A stretch of 64,000 bases of DNA from Nocardioides dokdonensis FR1436 (GTDB lineage: Bacteria > Actinomycetota > Actinomycetes > Propionibacteriales > Nocardioidaceae), in contig NZ_CP015079.1 in the NCBI RefSeq assembly GCF_001653335.1, positions 3,844,001 to 3,908,000 of the forward strand. The letters are read 5' to 3'. How positions within the stretch are numbered: position 1 is the first letter of the stretch; each line of letters begins with the position of its first letter. The position numbers were made by a program, and so were the translations under genes. Below, piece by piece: positions 48,219 through 56,919 of the stretch. The notes under the pieces are model-generated. The model made no database searches. It had not been told where the DNA came from and saw nothing but the letters and a program-made list of their open reading frames with translations.

Positions 48219-49157
48219 TCAGCGCCGCCAGACCCGCACCCGGCGCCCGGTGAGCGGCTCGACCACCGGCGACTCGGTCTGCGCCCACACCCGGCGCCAC
48301 GTCGCGACGTCGGGCCCCGACGGGTCCGGCGTGGCGCCCGCCGCCCGCCGCTGCTGCGCCTCCCACCAGGTCGTCTCGTCCTCGTCGAGCAGCGCCGCCA
48401 CGGCCTCGCGGATGCGGGGTGCGAACTCGCGCACCGACTCGCCCTCGGCCGCGCGCAGCGGCTCGCCGAACCGCACCGTGAGGGGACGGCGGGCGCCGGC
48501 GTCCTTGCCCGGCCACCCGGCCCCCCGGGGCATCGCCGCGAAGGTGCCCCGGTGGGCGACGGGGACCACCGGCACGTCGTGGGTGTGCGACAGGTAGGCC
48601 GCGCCCATCCGGAACGTGCTCGCCCACCCGTCCTTCGAGCGGGTGCCCTCGGGGAAGATCACCAGGCTCCAGCCGTCGGCGAGCACCTCCCCCGGCGTCG
48701 CGGACATCGATCCGCCCCGCCGGTCGATCGGGAAGGTGTTGAAGAGCAGCGAGGAGCCCACCGCGCGCCACCAGGTGTCGAAGAAGTAGTCCGCCGCCGC
48801 CGCCACCGCGGTGCGCCGGCGCCACTCGTCCGGCAGCGAGAGCAGCAGCAGCGGGGTGTCGAGGTGGGAGGCGTGGTTGGCCACGAAGATCACCGGGCCC
48901 GGCGTGCGCGCCAGCACGTCGAGCCCCTCGACGCGGGTGCGGACCTGGGAGCGGAAGACCGGTGCGAGACCGACCTTCTGGGCGACCTCGCGCGCCGCCA
49001 CCGCCGGCCGACGCCGGGCCCAGTCCGAGCCGAACACCTGCGCGCGGGCCGGCACCGTCGACGGCTCGGCCGAGCGCGGCACCTGCGAGCGCCTGCCCCA
49101 GCGCCAGCCGCGTGCCGTGCGGCGTACGTCGTCGACGCCCTCGCGCACGAATCCCAT
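48219..49157 (-). CDS. 1-acyl-sn-glycerol-3-phosphate acyltransferase-like protein
   Basis: A 312-residue PlsC-type acyltransferase. The catalytic motif H(x)4D is in FVANHASHLDTPLLL (about residue 95-100). The glycerophosphate-binding block is LVIFPEGTRSKDGWASTF (about 168), followed by VPVVPVAHRGT. The first 60 residues and the last 60 are not conserved. ATG 49157 has GAGAGGGGA just upstream; the longer open frame overlaps the LarA-like gene. It is the last gene of a four-gene operon with a fatty acyl reductase fusion, suggesting that it acylates an alcohol or polyol lipid made by the operon. It is convergent with the DyP gene. Confidence 0.92.
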   Translation of the reverse strand: MGFVREGVDDVRRTARGWRWGRRSQVPRSAEPSTVPARAQVFGSDWARRRPAVAAREVAQKVGLAPVFRSQVRTRVEGLDVLARTPGPVIFVANHASHLDTPLLLLSLPDEWRRRTAVAAAADYFFDTWWRAVGSSLLFNTFPIDRRGGSMSATPGEVLADGWSLVIFPEGTRSKDGWASTFRMGAAYLSHTHDVPVVPVAHRGTFAAMPRGAGWPGKDAGARRPLTVRFGEPLRAAEGESVREFAPRIREAVAALLDEDETTWWEAQQRRAAGATPDPSGPDVATWRRVWAQTESPVVEPLTGRRVRVWRR

Positions 49158-49170
49158 GGCCGGTCCCCTC

Positions 49171-50754
49171 TCAGACCCGCACGTCCGCCAGCAGGTGCGG
49201 CGGGTTGTGCAGGTAGGTGATCGAGGGGCTGGTGCCGACGCTGCCGGACGCCATCTCGAGCGCGTCGGCCAGCGTGCTGGCCGCCCGGAACCCGAGCCGC
49301 GCGGCCACCCGCCGGTCACCGCCGACCCAGATGACGTCGCCGACGTGGTCCATCGCGTGCGCCGCCCAGTACCACATGTAGAACGGGTGGACTCCGTGGT
49401 AGGCGTGCGAGGTGCGGTACAGGTGGCGGTACCACGGGTCCTCGGCGAACTGGCGCTCGTAGGTCGCCCCGATCACGGCCGGGTCGGTGGTCTCGGCCAG
49501 CACCTCCTCGTAGAAGTCGACGTACGACGGGTGGTGCAGCTGGTTGAACCCCTCGTCGAGCGGGTGGTAGAGGATCACCGCGCCGCCGCGACGCACGAGG
49601 GGGTGGTTGAGGTAGGAGTTGAAGTAGTAGCCCAGTCCCATGCAGGTGGCCAGGATCGGGTTCATCGAGCTGTTGACGTTGTAGGGCCCCAGGTAGGGCA
49701 CCCCCAGCACCAGCACGTCGGAGGCGCCCTGCACCTCGACCTTCTGCTGGCGGTGCACCCGCTCCAGCGTCCGCTCGTGCACCGCCTCGACCTCCCCTGC
49801 CGCGATGCCCGTCAGCCCGTAGGGCGCGCGCAGGTCGTGGAAGAGCTTGTGGCGCAGCTTCTGCGGCGCCAGCGCCAGACCCCGGCGCACGGCGAGCATG
49901 GACGCCTGGTCGCGCACCGACCACTCCCACTCGCGCTTCATCAGGAACTCGTAGGGCGCGGGGAACACGTCGTTGTTGAGCGTGGTCTCGACCTGGAAGA
50001 CGTTCACGGTGTCCTTGATGACACGGCCGATGCGCCAGGCCGAGTGGTGCATCGCGGACCTCTCGTGGTCCATGAACGAGCGTGACGCCACCATGGTGTG
50101 GGCGTTGTGGTGGTGGCGCAGGCTCTTGTAGGAGGCCAGGCCGATCCCGACCGACTTGTGCCCGCCGTCCATGGCCACGAGGTTGACGTTGACGTAGACC
50201 AGCAGGTCGGACTCCGCGGCCCGCTTGCTGATCTCGATGTCCTCGCCCAGCTCGGTGGTGCCGAGGTGGGCCAGTGCGTCGCGGTCCTCGGCGTCGAAGT
50301 TGTAGAGCCTGCCCTGGGGGTGGAAGGACCGGAAGACCCGCTCCCCGACGATGTGCTCCAGCTCGGCGGGCGTCATCCGCCGGTGCAGCGCGTTGGCCGC
50401 GATGATCTCGACGTCGTCGACCCCGGCCTCGGCCGCCATCGTCAGCACCTGCTCGATGACGCGTTGGCGGATGTCGGGTCGCCGCATGCTCGGCAGCGGC
50501 AGCGACACGTCGTCGAAGGCGATCGTCAGCCGCATCCCGGCGAAGAGCCGCTCGGGCAGCGGGTCGCTGTCGACGGGGTGCAGCAGCGCGTCCCGGATCG
50601 CGGCCTCGACGTCGCGGATCGCCGGCAGCGACTCGGGCGGGTAGATCACCCGGGTCCCGAGCGGGAAGTCCTCGAGGCGGAAGCCGAGGCCCTCGTGGAC
50701 CACCAGCGGCGGGGTGCGGTCGTCGACCTCGAGGACGAGTCCGGGACGGGTCAC
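49171..50754 (-). CDS. LarA-like (lactate racemase domain, DUF2088) protein
   Basis: A 527-residue protein resembling the nickel-pincer-dependent racemase LarA. The N-terminal domain has LTIAFDDVSLPLP and the motif ANALHRRMTPAELEHIVG, corresponding to the LarA histidine region. The segment MDGGHKSVGIGLASYKSLRH aligns in position with the LarA lysine that binds the NPN cofactor. The C-terminal half (NSSMNPILATCMGLGYYFNS, GGAVILYHPLDEGFNQLHHP) carries more histidines. It is longer than LarA (about 425). The operon position with a fatty acyl reductase and an alcohol dehydrogenase argues for a hydroxy-lipid substrate instead of lactate; that is inference. GTG 50754 has GGAGG 5 bp upstream. No larB, larC or larE is in the window. 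Confidence 0.82.
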   Translation of the reverse strand: MTRPGLVLEVDDRTPPLVVHEGLGFRLEDFPLGTRVIYPPESLPAIRDVEAAIRDALLHPVDSDPLPERLFAGMRLTIAFDDVSLPLPSMRRPDIRQRVIEQVLTMAAEAGVDDVEIIAANALHRRMTPAELEHIVGERVFRSFHPQGRLYNFDAEDRDALAHLGTTELGEDIEISKRAAESDLLVYVNVNLVAMDGGHKSVGIGLASYKSLRHHHNAHTMVASRSFMDHERSAMHHSAWRIGRVIKDTVNVFQVETTLNNDVFPAPYEFLMKREWEWSVRDQASMLAVRRGLALAPQKLRHKLFHDLRAPYGLTGIAAGEVEAVHERTLERVHRQQKVEVQGASDVLVLGVPYLGPYNVNSSMNPILATCMGLGYYFNSYLNHPLVRRGGAVILYHPLDEGFNQLHHPSYVDFYEEVLAETTDPAVIGATYERQFAEDPWYRHLYRTSHAYHGVHPFYMWYWAAHAMDHVGDVIWVGGDRRVAARLGFRAASTLADALEMASGSVGTSPSITYLHNPPHLLADVRV

Positions 50755-50764
50755 GGGGACCTCC

Positions 50765-51967
50765 TCATTGCGTTCTCCTGGGGTCGAAGGCCACCTTCAC
50801 GGTGCCGAGGCGTCCGGTCGAGTGCGCATGGTCGAGCGCCTCGCGCCAGCGGTGCAGGGGGTAGGCGGCCACGCCCGCCGCGACGGCGGCGAGGGCGGGA
50901 TCGCCGACCAGGTCGAGGGCGAGGTCGAAGGCGCTGCGCCCGCCGGGCTCCGTCTGCGCCGAGGCGTAGCTGCCGACCACGTCGAGCTCGCGGAACCACG
51001 CGGCCGAGAGGTCGGCCGCGGCCGGCATCCCCGAGAGCACCACCCGGCCCCCGGCCCGGGTCGCGTGCAGCGCCGTCTCCAGCGACCGCCTGCTGCCGAC
51101 GGCGTCGACGGCGACGTCGACCCCGCCGAGCAGGTACGGCGAGGACAGCTCGGGCCGCAGCTGGAAGGCACCGGTCGAGCGTCGGACCCGCCGCAGCGCC
51201 TCGCCCGGAGCCACGACGTCGCTGGCGCCCAGCGCGAGCGCCAGGTCGCGCTGGTGCTGGTGCTTGGCGACGACCACGATCTCGGCGGCCGGGGTCAGGC
51301 GGCGCAGGGCCAGGGTGGCGAACAGGCCGACGGCCCCCGCGCCGCTGACCAGCACGCGGTCACCCGCTGAGACCCCGGCACGCAGGGCGGTGTGCACCGC
51401 GCAGGCCACCGGCTCGACGAGCAGGGCCTGCTCGTCGGTGAGCCCGCCCGGGACGGGGTGCAGCTGGCTGCGGTGCGCCGTCAGCTGTTGGCCCCACCCG
51501 CCACCTGTGTCGTGGCAGAAGCCCGTCTGCAGGCCCGCGGACACGTCGCCGACCGTGATCCGTGAGCAGCGGTTGGTGGCTCCGCGCGCGCAGTCCGCGC
51601 AGGGCTCGATGCCGCGGGCGGCGCAGGTCAGCACCGGATCCACGACCACCCGGGTGCCCGCCGGAAGGTCCTCGCAGTCCTCGACGAGGTCGGCGACCAC
51701 CTCGTGGCCGGGCACGAACGGCAGCGACACGACCGCGGAGAAGTAGAGGCTGGTGCGTCCCGAGAGCATCCCCAGGTCGGAGCCGCAGATGCCGGAGAGG
51801 CGGGTCCGCAGCCGCGCCCACCCGGGGCGCTGCACGACCGGCGCGTCGAGGGTGACCAAGCGCAGCGGGGCCGCGAAGCCCGAGAGCAGCCCCGGCACCC
51901 GCGCCCCCACCGCGCGGCCCGCGACGGTGCGGGGCAGCGAGCGGAACATCTCGAGGGCGAGGATCAT
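50765..51967 (-). CDS. Zinc-dependent medium-chain alcohol dehydrogenase
   Basis: A 400-residue MDR-family dehydrogenase. Catalytic zinc ligands: SGICGSDLGM (cysteine), FVPGHEVVADLVED (histidine and glutamate). The structural zinc loop is CADCARGATNRC. The NAD(P) site is VLVSGAGAVGLFATLALRRL (about residue 215), followed by IVVVAKHQHQRDLALALGA. The C-terminal part includes GGVDVAVDAVGSRRSLETAL. The start ATG 51967 overlaps the stop of the reductase fusion as ATGA. It may oxidise or reduce the aldehyde/alcohol made by the upstream reductase. The LarA-like gene begins 10 bp after its stop. Confidence 0.92.
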   Translation of the reverse strand: MILALEMFRSLPRTVAGRAVGARVPGLLSGFAAPLRLVTLDAPVVQRPGWARLRTRLSGICGSDLGMLSGRTSLYFSAVVSLPFVPGHEVVADLVEDCEDLPAGTRVVVDPVLTCAARGIEPCADCARGATNRCSRITVGDVSAGLQTGFCHDTGGGWGQQLTAHRSQLHPVPGGLTDEQALLVEPVACAVHTALRAGVSAGDRVLVSGAGAVGLFATLALRRLTPAAEIVVVAKHQHQRDLALALGASDVVAPGEALRRVRRSTGAFQLRPELSSPYLLGGVDVAVDAVGSRRSLETALHATRAGGRVVLSGMPAAADLSAAWFRELDVVGSYASAQTEPGGRSAFDLALDLVGDPALAAVAAGVAAYPLHRWREALDHAHSTGRLGTVKVAFDPRRTQ

Positions 51968-54288
51968 CGGCGCATCCCGGCGGGGTCCAGCCCGCGGCTC
52001 GCCGAGGCCGCGCTGGCCCAGTCGACGATGGTCCAGTGGTTCTTGCGGGCGTGGCGGAACAGCGCCACGTCGGGACGCACCGCCACCGGGTGGCCCGCCG
52101 CGGCCAGCAGCGGCAGGTCGGAGTGGGAGTCGGCGTAGGCGTAGGAGAGCGACAGGTCGATGCCGTTGCGGGCGGCCCAGTCGCGCATGAACGCCGCCCG
52201 GGACTCCCCCACCACCGGTGAGCCGGCCAGGTGGCCGGTGCACACCCCGTCGTGGTCGGTGGCCAGGTCCGCGGCCTCGATGTGGTCGAAGAGCGGCGCC
52301 AGCGGCCGGGTGAGCGGACGCACCGCGCCGGTGATGAGCACCGTGCGGTGGCCGGCGCGCCGGTGCTCACGGATGCGTCGTACGGCGGCCGGGGCGAGGC
52401 GCGAGAGCACGTGGTCGGTCAGCAGCTCGTCGGCCACGGCGTCGAGGTCGGCGAGCCGCGCACCGGCGTACTCGCGGTAGACCGCCCTGAGGAAGGCGCC
52501 CCGGTCGCGCCGCTCCGCGCGCACCAGCGCGGGCACCCGGGCCGCCACCCGGGCCAGCTCCACGAACCGGTCGCCGCCCTCGAGCTCCTGCAGCCGCATC
52601 CACAGGTAGGTCTCGATCACGTTCGACGACAGCAGGGTGCCGTCCATGTCGAAGAACGCGGCGACCTCGCTCCCCTCGCTCGTCCCGAGGTCCCGCAGCC
52701 GCGACCCGCCCGCGGTGCGGCCGGGGCCGGCGGCCCGGCGACGGGTGCGCAGCTCGTCGAGCCGGCGCACCGGCGCAGTGACCGCCGGGCAGTGGATGTC
52801 GCGCAGGTAGACCCGCCAGTCGACCGCCGCGGTGTCGAAGGCGAAGGTGCGCTGGTCCTCGGGCGAGAGCCGGCCGCGCAGCGCCGAGGTGTGGTCGTCG
52901 GAGAACCGCAGCTCCGCCTGGGCATACTCCTGGTACAGCGTGAGGTAGCGCCGCAGGAACTCCAGGCGCCGCCCCTGACGGTCGAGCTTGCGGGCCAGCT
53001 CGCGGGTGCGGTCGCTGCGCGGGACGCGCTCGACGACGTAGTCGGCGACCTTGAAGGCACGCTCGCTGGTCACCAGCAGCCGTTCCACCGAGGCGGCCCC
53101 GGGGAAGCGCCAGTCGGGCAGCCGGGCCGCGCCGCGCTCACCCGCCTCGAAGGGGTGCTCGTCGAAGTAGCCGCGCACGTGGTCGTACAGCTCGTGGAAG
53201 CTCAGCGGGTTGCGGTCCCCCGAGCTGATGTGGAAGTACGCCGCTGCGCCGGGCTCCGGCGGGTGGGCCAGGATCGCGACGATCGCGGCCACCACGTGGT
53301 CGACCGGGACGATGTCGACGATGGTGTCGCCCGCCGCGGGGAACTCCGGCAGCTCGCCGCGGCCGTAGGCCAGGATCAGCGGCTCCGCCATCTTGAAGCC
53401 CTCGATCCAGCCCGGGTGGGGGCGGACCAGGGCGGACTCGATGATGCTCGGGCGCACGATCGAGACGCGGTGACCGGCCGCGGCGTGCGCCTCGACGACC
53501 CGCTCGCCCATGGCCTTGGTGAAGGTGTAGCAGTCGGTCCAGCCCAGGCTGCGCGCACGTTCGGTGCCCACCCGCACGAGCTCCTGCTCGACCCAGTCCT
53601 GGCGGCCCCGCTCGGTGGCAGCGGCGGCGTTGAGCAGCCCGGCCCTCGAGTGCGCCCTCTCCGCCTTGCGGCGCTCGGCCTCCAGCACGTCGGCGCTGCG
53701 GCTGCGGTGCTCGATCTCACGGCGCTGGCCCAGCCCCCAGGACAGCTCGGCCTCGAGATCGACCTGGTGGTCCACGGGCGCCTCGGGCACGTGTCCGCGG
53801 CGCCGGCCGGCGACGTAGGCCGTCGAGACGTGCAGGTAGTGGATCTCGCGCCCTCCGGCGTGACCGGCCTCCGCGACCCGGGCGAGGAGGTCACGCGTAC
53901 CGACGACGTTGGTCCGGAAGGCCTCGTCGACCGGCGGGTCGAAGCTGACGTCCCCGGCGCAGTGCACCACGGCGTCGAGGTCTCCCGGCAGCGCAGGGAC
54001 GTCCGTGAGGTCGCCCTCGACCACCGGCACCCGCGTCTGGAGCAGTGCCTCGACGCCGCCGGCCGCCTCGACGGCCTCGGCGAAGATCGGCTTCTCCAAC
54101 AGCTTCGCGACGCGGGCGCTGCCCCTGGTCGCTCCCTTGGGGCGCACCAGGACGCTCACGACGACTCCCGGCACCTCGCTGAGCAGCAGGTGCAGCAGGG
54201 CCTCACCCACGAAGCCGGTCACCCCGGTCAGCAGGACGTGCCGGCCCTCGAGCCTGTGCACCACCGACCCGGACGGTGCCTGCGTCAT
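51964..54288 (-). CDS. Fatty acyl-CoA reductase-like SDR fused to HAD-IB hydrolase
   Basis: A 774-residue two-domain protein. The N-terminal extended SDR has [19 protein letters not shown] (NADPH site, about residue 20), [11 protein letters not shown] and [13 protein letters not shown] (catalytic YxxxK, about 258). It matches the male-sterility/fatty acyl-CoA reductase type that converts acyl-CoA to aldehyde or alcohol. An intermediate helical segment ([19 protein letters not shown]) follows. The C-terminal HAD domain has [14 protein letters not shown] (nucleophile aspartate, about 568), [14 protein letters not shown] and [10 protein letters not shown], a PSPase/HAD-IB pattern that could dephosphorylate a lipid or polyol phosphate. 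First gene of the four-gene operon. The 111 bp upstream should hold the operon promoter. Confidence 0.92.
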   Translation of the reverse strand: MTQAPSGSVVHRLEGRHVLLTGVTGFVGEALLHLLLSEVPGVVVSVLVRPKGATRGSARVAKLLEKPIFAEAVEAAGGVEALLQTRVPVVEGDLTDVPALPGDLDAVVHCAGDVSFDPPVDEAFRTNVVGTRDLLARVAEAGHAGGREIHYLHVSTAYVAGRRRGHVPEAPVDHQVDLEAELSWGLGQRREIEHRSRSADVLEAERRKAERAHSRAGLLNAAAATERGRQDWVEQELVRVGTERARSLGWTDCYTFTKAMGERVVEAHAAAGHRVSIVRPSIIESALVRPHPGWIEGFKMAEPLILAYGRGELPEFPAAGDTIVDIVPVDHVVAAIVAILAHPPEPGAAAYFHISSGDRNPLSFHELYDHVRGYFDEHPFEAGERGAARLPDWRFPGAASVERLLVTSERAFKVADYVVERVPRSDRTRELARKLDRQGRRLEFLRRYLTLYQEYAQAELRFSDDHTSALRGRLSPEDQRTFAFDTAAVDWRVYLRDIHCPAVTAPVRRLDELRTRRRAAGPGRTAGGSRLRDLGTSEGSEVAAFFDMDGTLLSSNVIETYLWMRLQELEGGDRFVELARVAARVPALVRAERRDRGAFLRAVYREYAGARLADLDAVADELLTDHVLSRLAPAAVRRIREHRRAGHRTVLITGAVRPLTRPLAPLFDHIEAADLATDHDGVCTGHLAGSPVVGESRAAFMRDWAARNGIDLSLSYAYADSHSDLPLLAAAGHPVAVRPDVALFRHARKNHWTIVDWASAASASRGLDPAGMRR

Positions 54289-54361
54289 GGAGCCCTCCTC
54301 GCCGCGAGGGCCCCTCGAGCGCCCGCACCAGCACCGTACCCACGACGGGGCGTCTGCGGGA

Positions 54362-54393
54362 GGGGCCCGGCGGGTCGGGTTCCGCCGGGCCCC
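54362..54393 (-). terminator. Terminator after the DUF4331 cassette
   Basis: GGGGCCCGGCGG (54362-54373) pairs perfectly over 12 bp with 54382-54393 around an 8-nt loop. It lies 7 bp past the stop of the gene at 54400 on the minus strand, separating the cassette from the reductase operon. Confidence 0.72.
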
Positions 54394-54399
54394 GGTGCC

Positions 54400-54855
54400 T
54401 CAGGTGGGCCAGGTGGCCGAGGTGACCTCCCCACCGCGGACCTGGACCGTGAGGGCCACGTCCTCGGTGCCCGGGTGGTAGAGCCGGTAGCCGCCCTCGA
54501 CCAGGTCGGGGAAGACGACCGAGGGCCGGGTGCCGCCCGGGGTGCGTCGCGGTACGACCGCGACGTGCGCCCGGTGCGGGTGGCCGTGCCCGTGCCCGTG
54601 CTCGTGGCTGTGCTCGTGGCTGTGCTGGTGCGGGGGGTGGTCGCGACCGTCCGCGGGGTCGATCTCGACCTCGTGGCCGACCAGTGCGATCGGCATGTCG
54701 ACGACGAGGGCCCCCACGTCGCCCCCGATGTCGAGCAGCACCGATCCTTGGCCGGCCCAGGGGTTCTCGTCCAGGTTCGCCTGCAGGTGGTGCGGCAGGA
54801 CGCCCCCGTCCTGGTCCACGGGGCCGCTCCCCGGCACGGTCGCGACCCCCGTCAC
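54400..54855 (-). CDS. Histidine-rich hypothetical protein
   Basis: A 151-residue soluble protein with no signal peptide. The central segment PHQHSHEHSHEHGHGHGHPH (about residues 78-97) has ten histidines and should bind transition metals. The flanks look like beta-strands (SVLLDIGGDVGALVVDMPIA, VALVGHEVEIDPA and YRLYHPGTEDVALTVQVRGG). I do not recognise a family. The start ATG overlaps the DUF4331 gene stop by 4 bp, so the two proteins are made together. It may be a metal-binding partner or chaperone for the DUF4331 protein. Confidence 0.85.
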   Translation of the reverse strand: MTGVATVPGSGPVDQDGGVLPHHLQANLDENPWAGQGSVLLDIGGDVGALVVDMPIALVGHEVEIDPADGRDHPPHQHSHEHSHEHGHGHGHPHRAHVAVVPRRTPGGTRPSVVFPDLVEGGYRLYHPGTEDVALTVQVRGGEVTSATWPT

Positions 54856-56231
54856 GACGCCTGCGTCGTGCCGGGCTCGGTCTGGTACCCGCCACCGGGG
54901 AGACCGAGATAGGGGAACTCGCCGAGCAGCGGCGAGTTGGTGTACTCCGAGCCGTCCTCCACCGCGGCCGCGGCGTCGTCAGGTGTGTAGGAGGGATCGA
55001 CGAGCGGGATGGTCAGGCCGGCGATGGCCCGGAGCTCGATCGTGGTGACGTTGTCCTCGAGCCGGCGACCGTTGGGGAACCCGGCCGGGTCACCGCCCAC
55101 GAGGCCCAGCGGGTTGGGCTTGTCGCTGGGCGGGATGGCCACGTTGAGGCGCAGCATGTCCGAGGGCACCGGGCCGGTGTAGTTCTGGAACCCCGGGACC
55201 ACGCCCTCGGGGATGCCCGTGAGCAGGATCGCGTGCAGGTCGGCGCGCTGCTTGTCGTACGCCGCCAGCTTCGGGAAGACGCCCGGGTAGAGCACCGGCA
55301 GCAGCCCGGCGAGCTCCGGCTTGTAGACGTACTTCTGGTACTTGCTGTCGCCCGAGGGCTCGCGGCTGTTCCACAGGTCCTTCTCGGCCATCGGCACGAC
55401 GACCTCGTTGAACAGGGGGTTGCCCAGGCGCGAGACCTGGCGCCACTTGCCGAAGTCGCGGTAGGTGCCGGTCTTCTTGTTGAAGACCCGCGAGGTCCGA
55501 CGGCTGGCCGTGGCCCACACCCCGATGGTCGACGTGGCGCCCATCGGGTCGGACGGCGTGGAGCCGTCCCGGGTCAGCTCGTCGATCGGGACCTCGATCG
55601 CGATCGTGTGCACGTTGAACGACTGCACCGAGTTGATGCCGTCCATCGCCCCCATCGGGATCAGGTGCGCCTCGTTGAAGGGGCGCAGGGCGCCGAGGTC
55701 GAAGATGCTGCCGAGGTCGACCCAGAAGGCGTCGGCGCGCTGGCCGGCGAAGACCTTGCGACCGCGCGGCAACCGGTGCACGGCCTGGGCGGACAGCGCG
55801 GCGTAGTCCGGTGTGGAGCGCTTGCCCACGTTGACCGGCGGGCACGGCAGGTTGCTGCCCAGGGTGGTCGTGTCGTTGCCCTTGACCCGCTTGACCGTGT
55901 AGCTCTGCGGCCGGTTCCAGTTCTCGTCGTCGATCTTGGAGATCGGCCCGGTGTTGTAGAGGAACGTGCGGTCGTTGCGCACCTTCGTCTTGAACTTGAA
56001 CTGGTAGGTGACGTCGGCCTGCGCGGTCCCCTTGTTGGAGACGTGGATCTCGTAGAGGACGTCGTCGCCGAACTCGTAGAAGTTGGGACCGGAGTCCGGC
56101 TTCTGCAGCGGGATGAAGTTGGCGATCAGGACCACGTTGCCGGGGTTGGCGGGACTCCGGAACGCGTAGACGTCCGTGCCGTCGGCCACGGGGTCCTTGG
56201 AGATCTCAGGTGCTTCGCGGTGGGAGGACAT
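54852..56231 (-). CDS. DUF4331 family protein
   Basis: A 459-residue protein starting MSSHREAPEISKDPVADGTD, then VYAFRSPANPGNVVLIANFI; SSHREAP and D-x-T-D-x-Y-A-F are the hallmark of DUF4331. In many relatives this motif follows a signal peptide; here it follows the initiator methionine directly, so this version seems cytosolic or exported with a partner. Further text includes FYEFGDDVLYEIHVSNKGT and LHAILLTGIPEGVVPGFQNY. The function is unknown. It lies 1 bp after the small Tat-type gene and overlaps the His-rich gene, forming a three-gene unit. Confidence 0.9.
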   Translation of the reverse strand: MSSHREAPEISKDPVADGTDVYAFRSPANPGNVVLIANFIPLQKPDSGPNFYEFGDDVLYEIHVSNKGTAQADVTYQFKFKTKVRNDRTFLYNTGPISKIDDENWNRPQSYTVKRVKGNDTTTLGSNLPCPPVNVGKRSTPDYAALSAQAVHRLPRGRKVFAGQRADAFWVDLGSIFDLGALRPFNEAHLIPMGAMDGINSVQSFNVHTIAIEVPIDELTRDGSTPSDPMGATSTIGVWATASRRTSRVFNKKTGTYRDFGKWRQVSRLGNPLFNEVVVPMAEKDLWNSREPSGDSKYQKYVYKPELAGLLPVLYPGVFPKLAAYDKQRADLHAILLTGIPEGVVPGFQNYTGPVPSDMLRLNVAIPPSDKPNPLGLVGGDPAGFPNGRRLEDNVTTIELRAIAGLTIPLVDPSYTPDDAAAAVEDGSEYTNSPLLGEFPYLGLPGGGYQTEPGTTQAS

Positions 56232-56232
56232 C

Positions 56233-56490
56233 TCACTTGCCTCCCATGGCCGCGAGGAGCCGGGTGACGAGGTCGCGGTCGCGCACGACCACCTCGTCCT
56301 CGCCGATCATCAGGGTGACCCGGTCGGACCGGTGGTCCTCGACGTAGGCCACGAGCGGCTCCTGGGCACTGATCGAGCGGCTCCGGGCGGACGCCGAGGT
56401 GGCGCTCCCGCCCACGAGGGCTGCTGCCCCGACGGCCGCGGCTCCGACGCCTGCCGCGGCGATCATGCTTCTCCTGCTGGTCTCACTCAT
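56233..56490 (-). CDS. Small protein with Tat-like signal sequence
   Basis: An 85-residue protein. Residues 5-35 (SRRSMIAAAGVGAAAVGAAA, then LVGGSATSASA) look like a twin-arginine export signal ending in an A-x-A site. The mature part is only about 50 residues, EPLVAYVEDHRSDRVTLMIG and EDEVVVRDRDLVTRLLAAMG. I do not recognise the mature domain, but it may be an exported subunit or a cofactor-independent Tat rider. First gene of the DUF4331 cassette, one base from the next gene. Confidence 0.8.
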   Translation of the reverse strand: MSETSRRSMIAAAGVGAAAVGAAALVGGSATSASARSRSISAQEPLVAYVEDHRSDRVTLMIGEDEVVVRDRDLVTRLLAAMGGK

Positions 56491-56629
56491 CAGGTTCCCT
56501 CCAAGGGGACTGCGGTTGCCGCCCTGGTGGGGCGGGTCACAGTGCCTTCGTCGCAGAGGACGTCCCGGATTGGTCCGGGAGCGGACCGGTTCCTGCGGAC
56601 CCGACGGGACCGTGGCAGGGAGCAGCGGG

Positions 56630-56701
56630 TGGGCGCAGAGGGGATCGAACCCCCGACCACCTCGTTGTAAGCGAGGGGCTCTACCGCTGAGCTATACGCC
56701 C
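56630..56701 (-). tRNA. tRNA-Val (anticodon UAC)
   Basis: On the minus strand the acceptor GGGCGTA pairs with TGCGCCC and is followed by discriminator A; CCA is not encoded. The anticodon arm CCTCG-CTTACAA-CGAGG gives anticodon TAC, reading GUA. The D-arm (AGCTCAGCGGTAGAGC) and the T-loop GTTCGATC are normal. Total 72 nt. Confidence 0.96.
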
Positions 56702-56769
56702 GGCGCCCGGACGCAGCAGAGCACGGGCGGGCCACAGACTAGACGCTCCTGCACCCGGCTCAGAAATGA

Positions 56770-56807
56770 GTCGAGCCGCTGGCGTCTCGGGTCACCAGCG
56801 GCTCGAC
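56770..56807. terminator. Perfect hairpin between tRNA-Val and ahpE
   Basis: GTCGAGCCGCTGG (56770-56782) pairs perfectly with 56795-56807 across a 12-nt loop. It lies between the minus-strand peroxiredoxin gene and the tRNA and may be a back-up terminator. Confidence 0.5.
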
Positions 56808-56855
56808 GACTCGTACGTTACGGCTCGGTCCGGCGCAGGGGGAGAACTTTGCGCG

Positions 56856-56884
56856 AAAACGCCCCGGCATTTTGCTTTGCCGGG
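56856..56884 (-). terminator. Intrinsic terminator after ahpE
   Basis: On the minus strand CCCGGCA-AAGCAAAA-TGCCGGG is followed by GCGTTTT, a 7-bp stem with a short T run. It is about 35 bp past the peroxiredoxin gene stop. Confidence 0.6.
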
Positions 56885-56919
56885 CCGGCCCAGGGGCGCC
56901 CCGTGGCCCGCCTGGCGGC

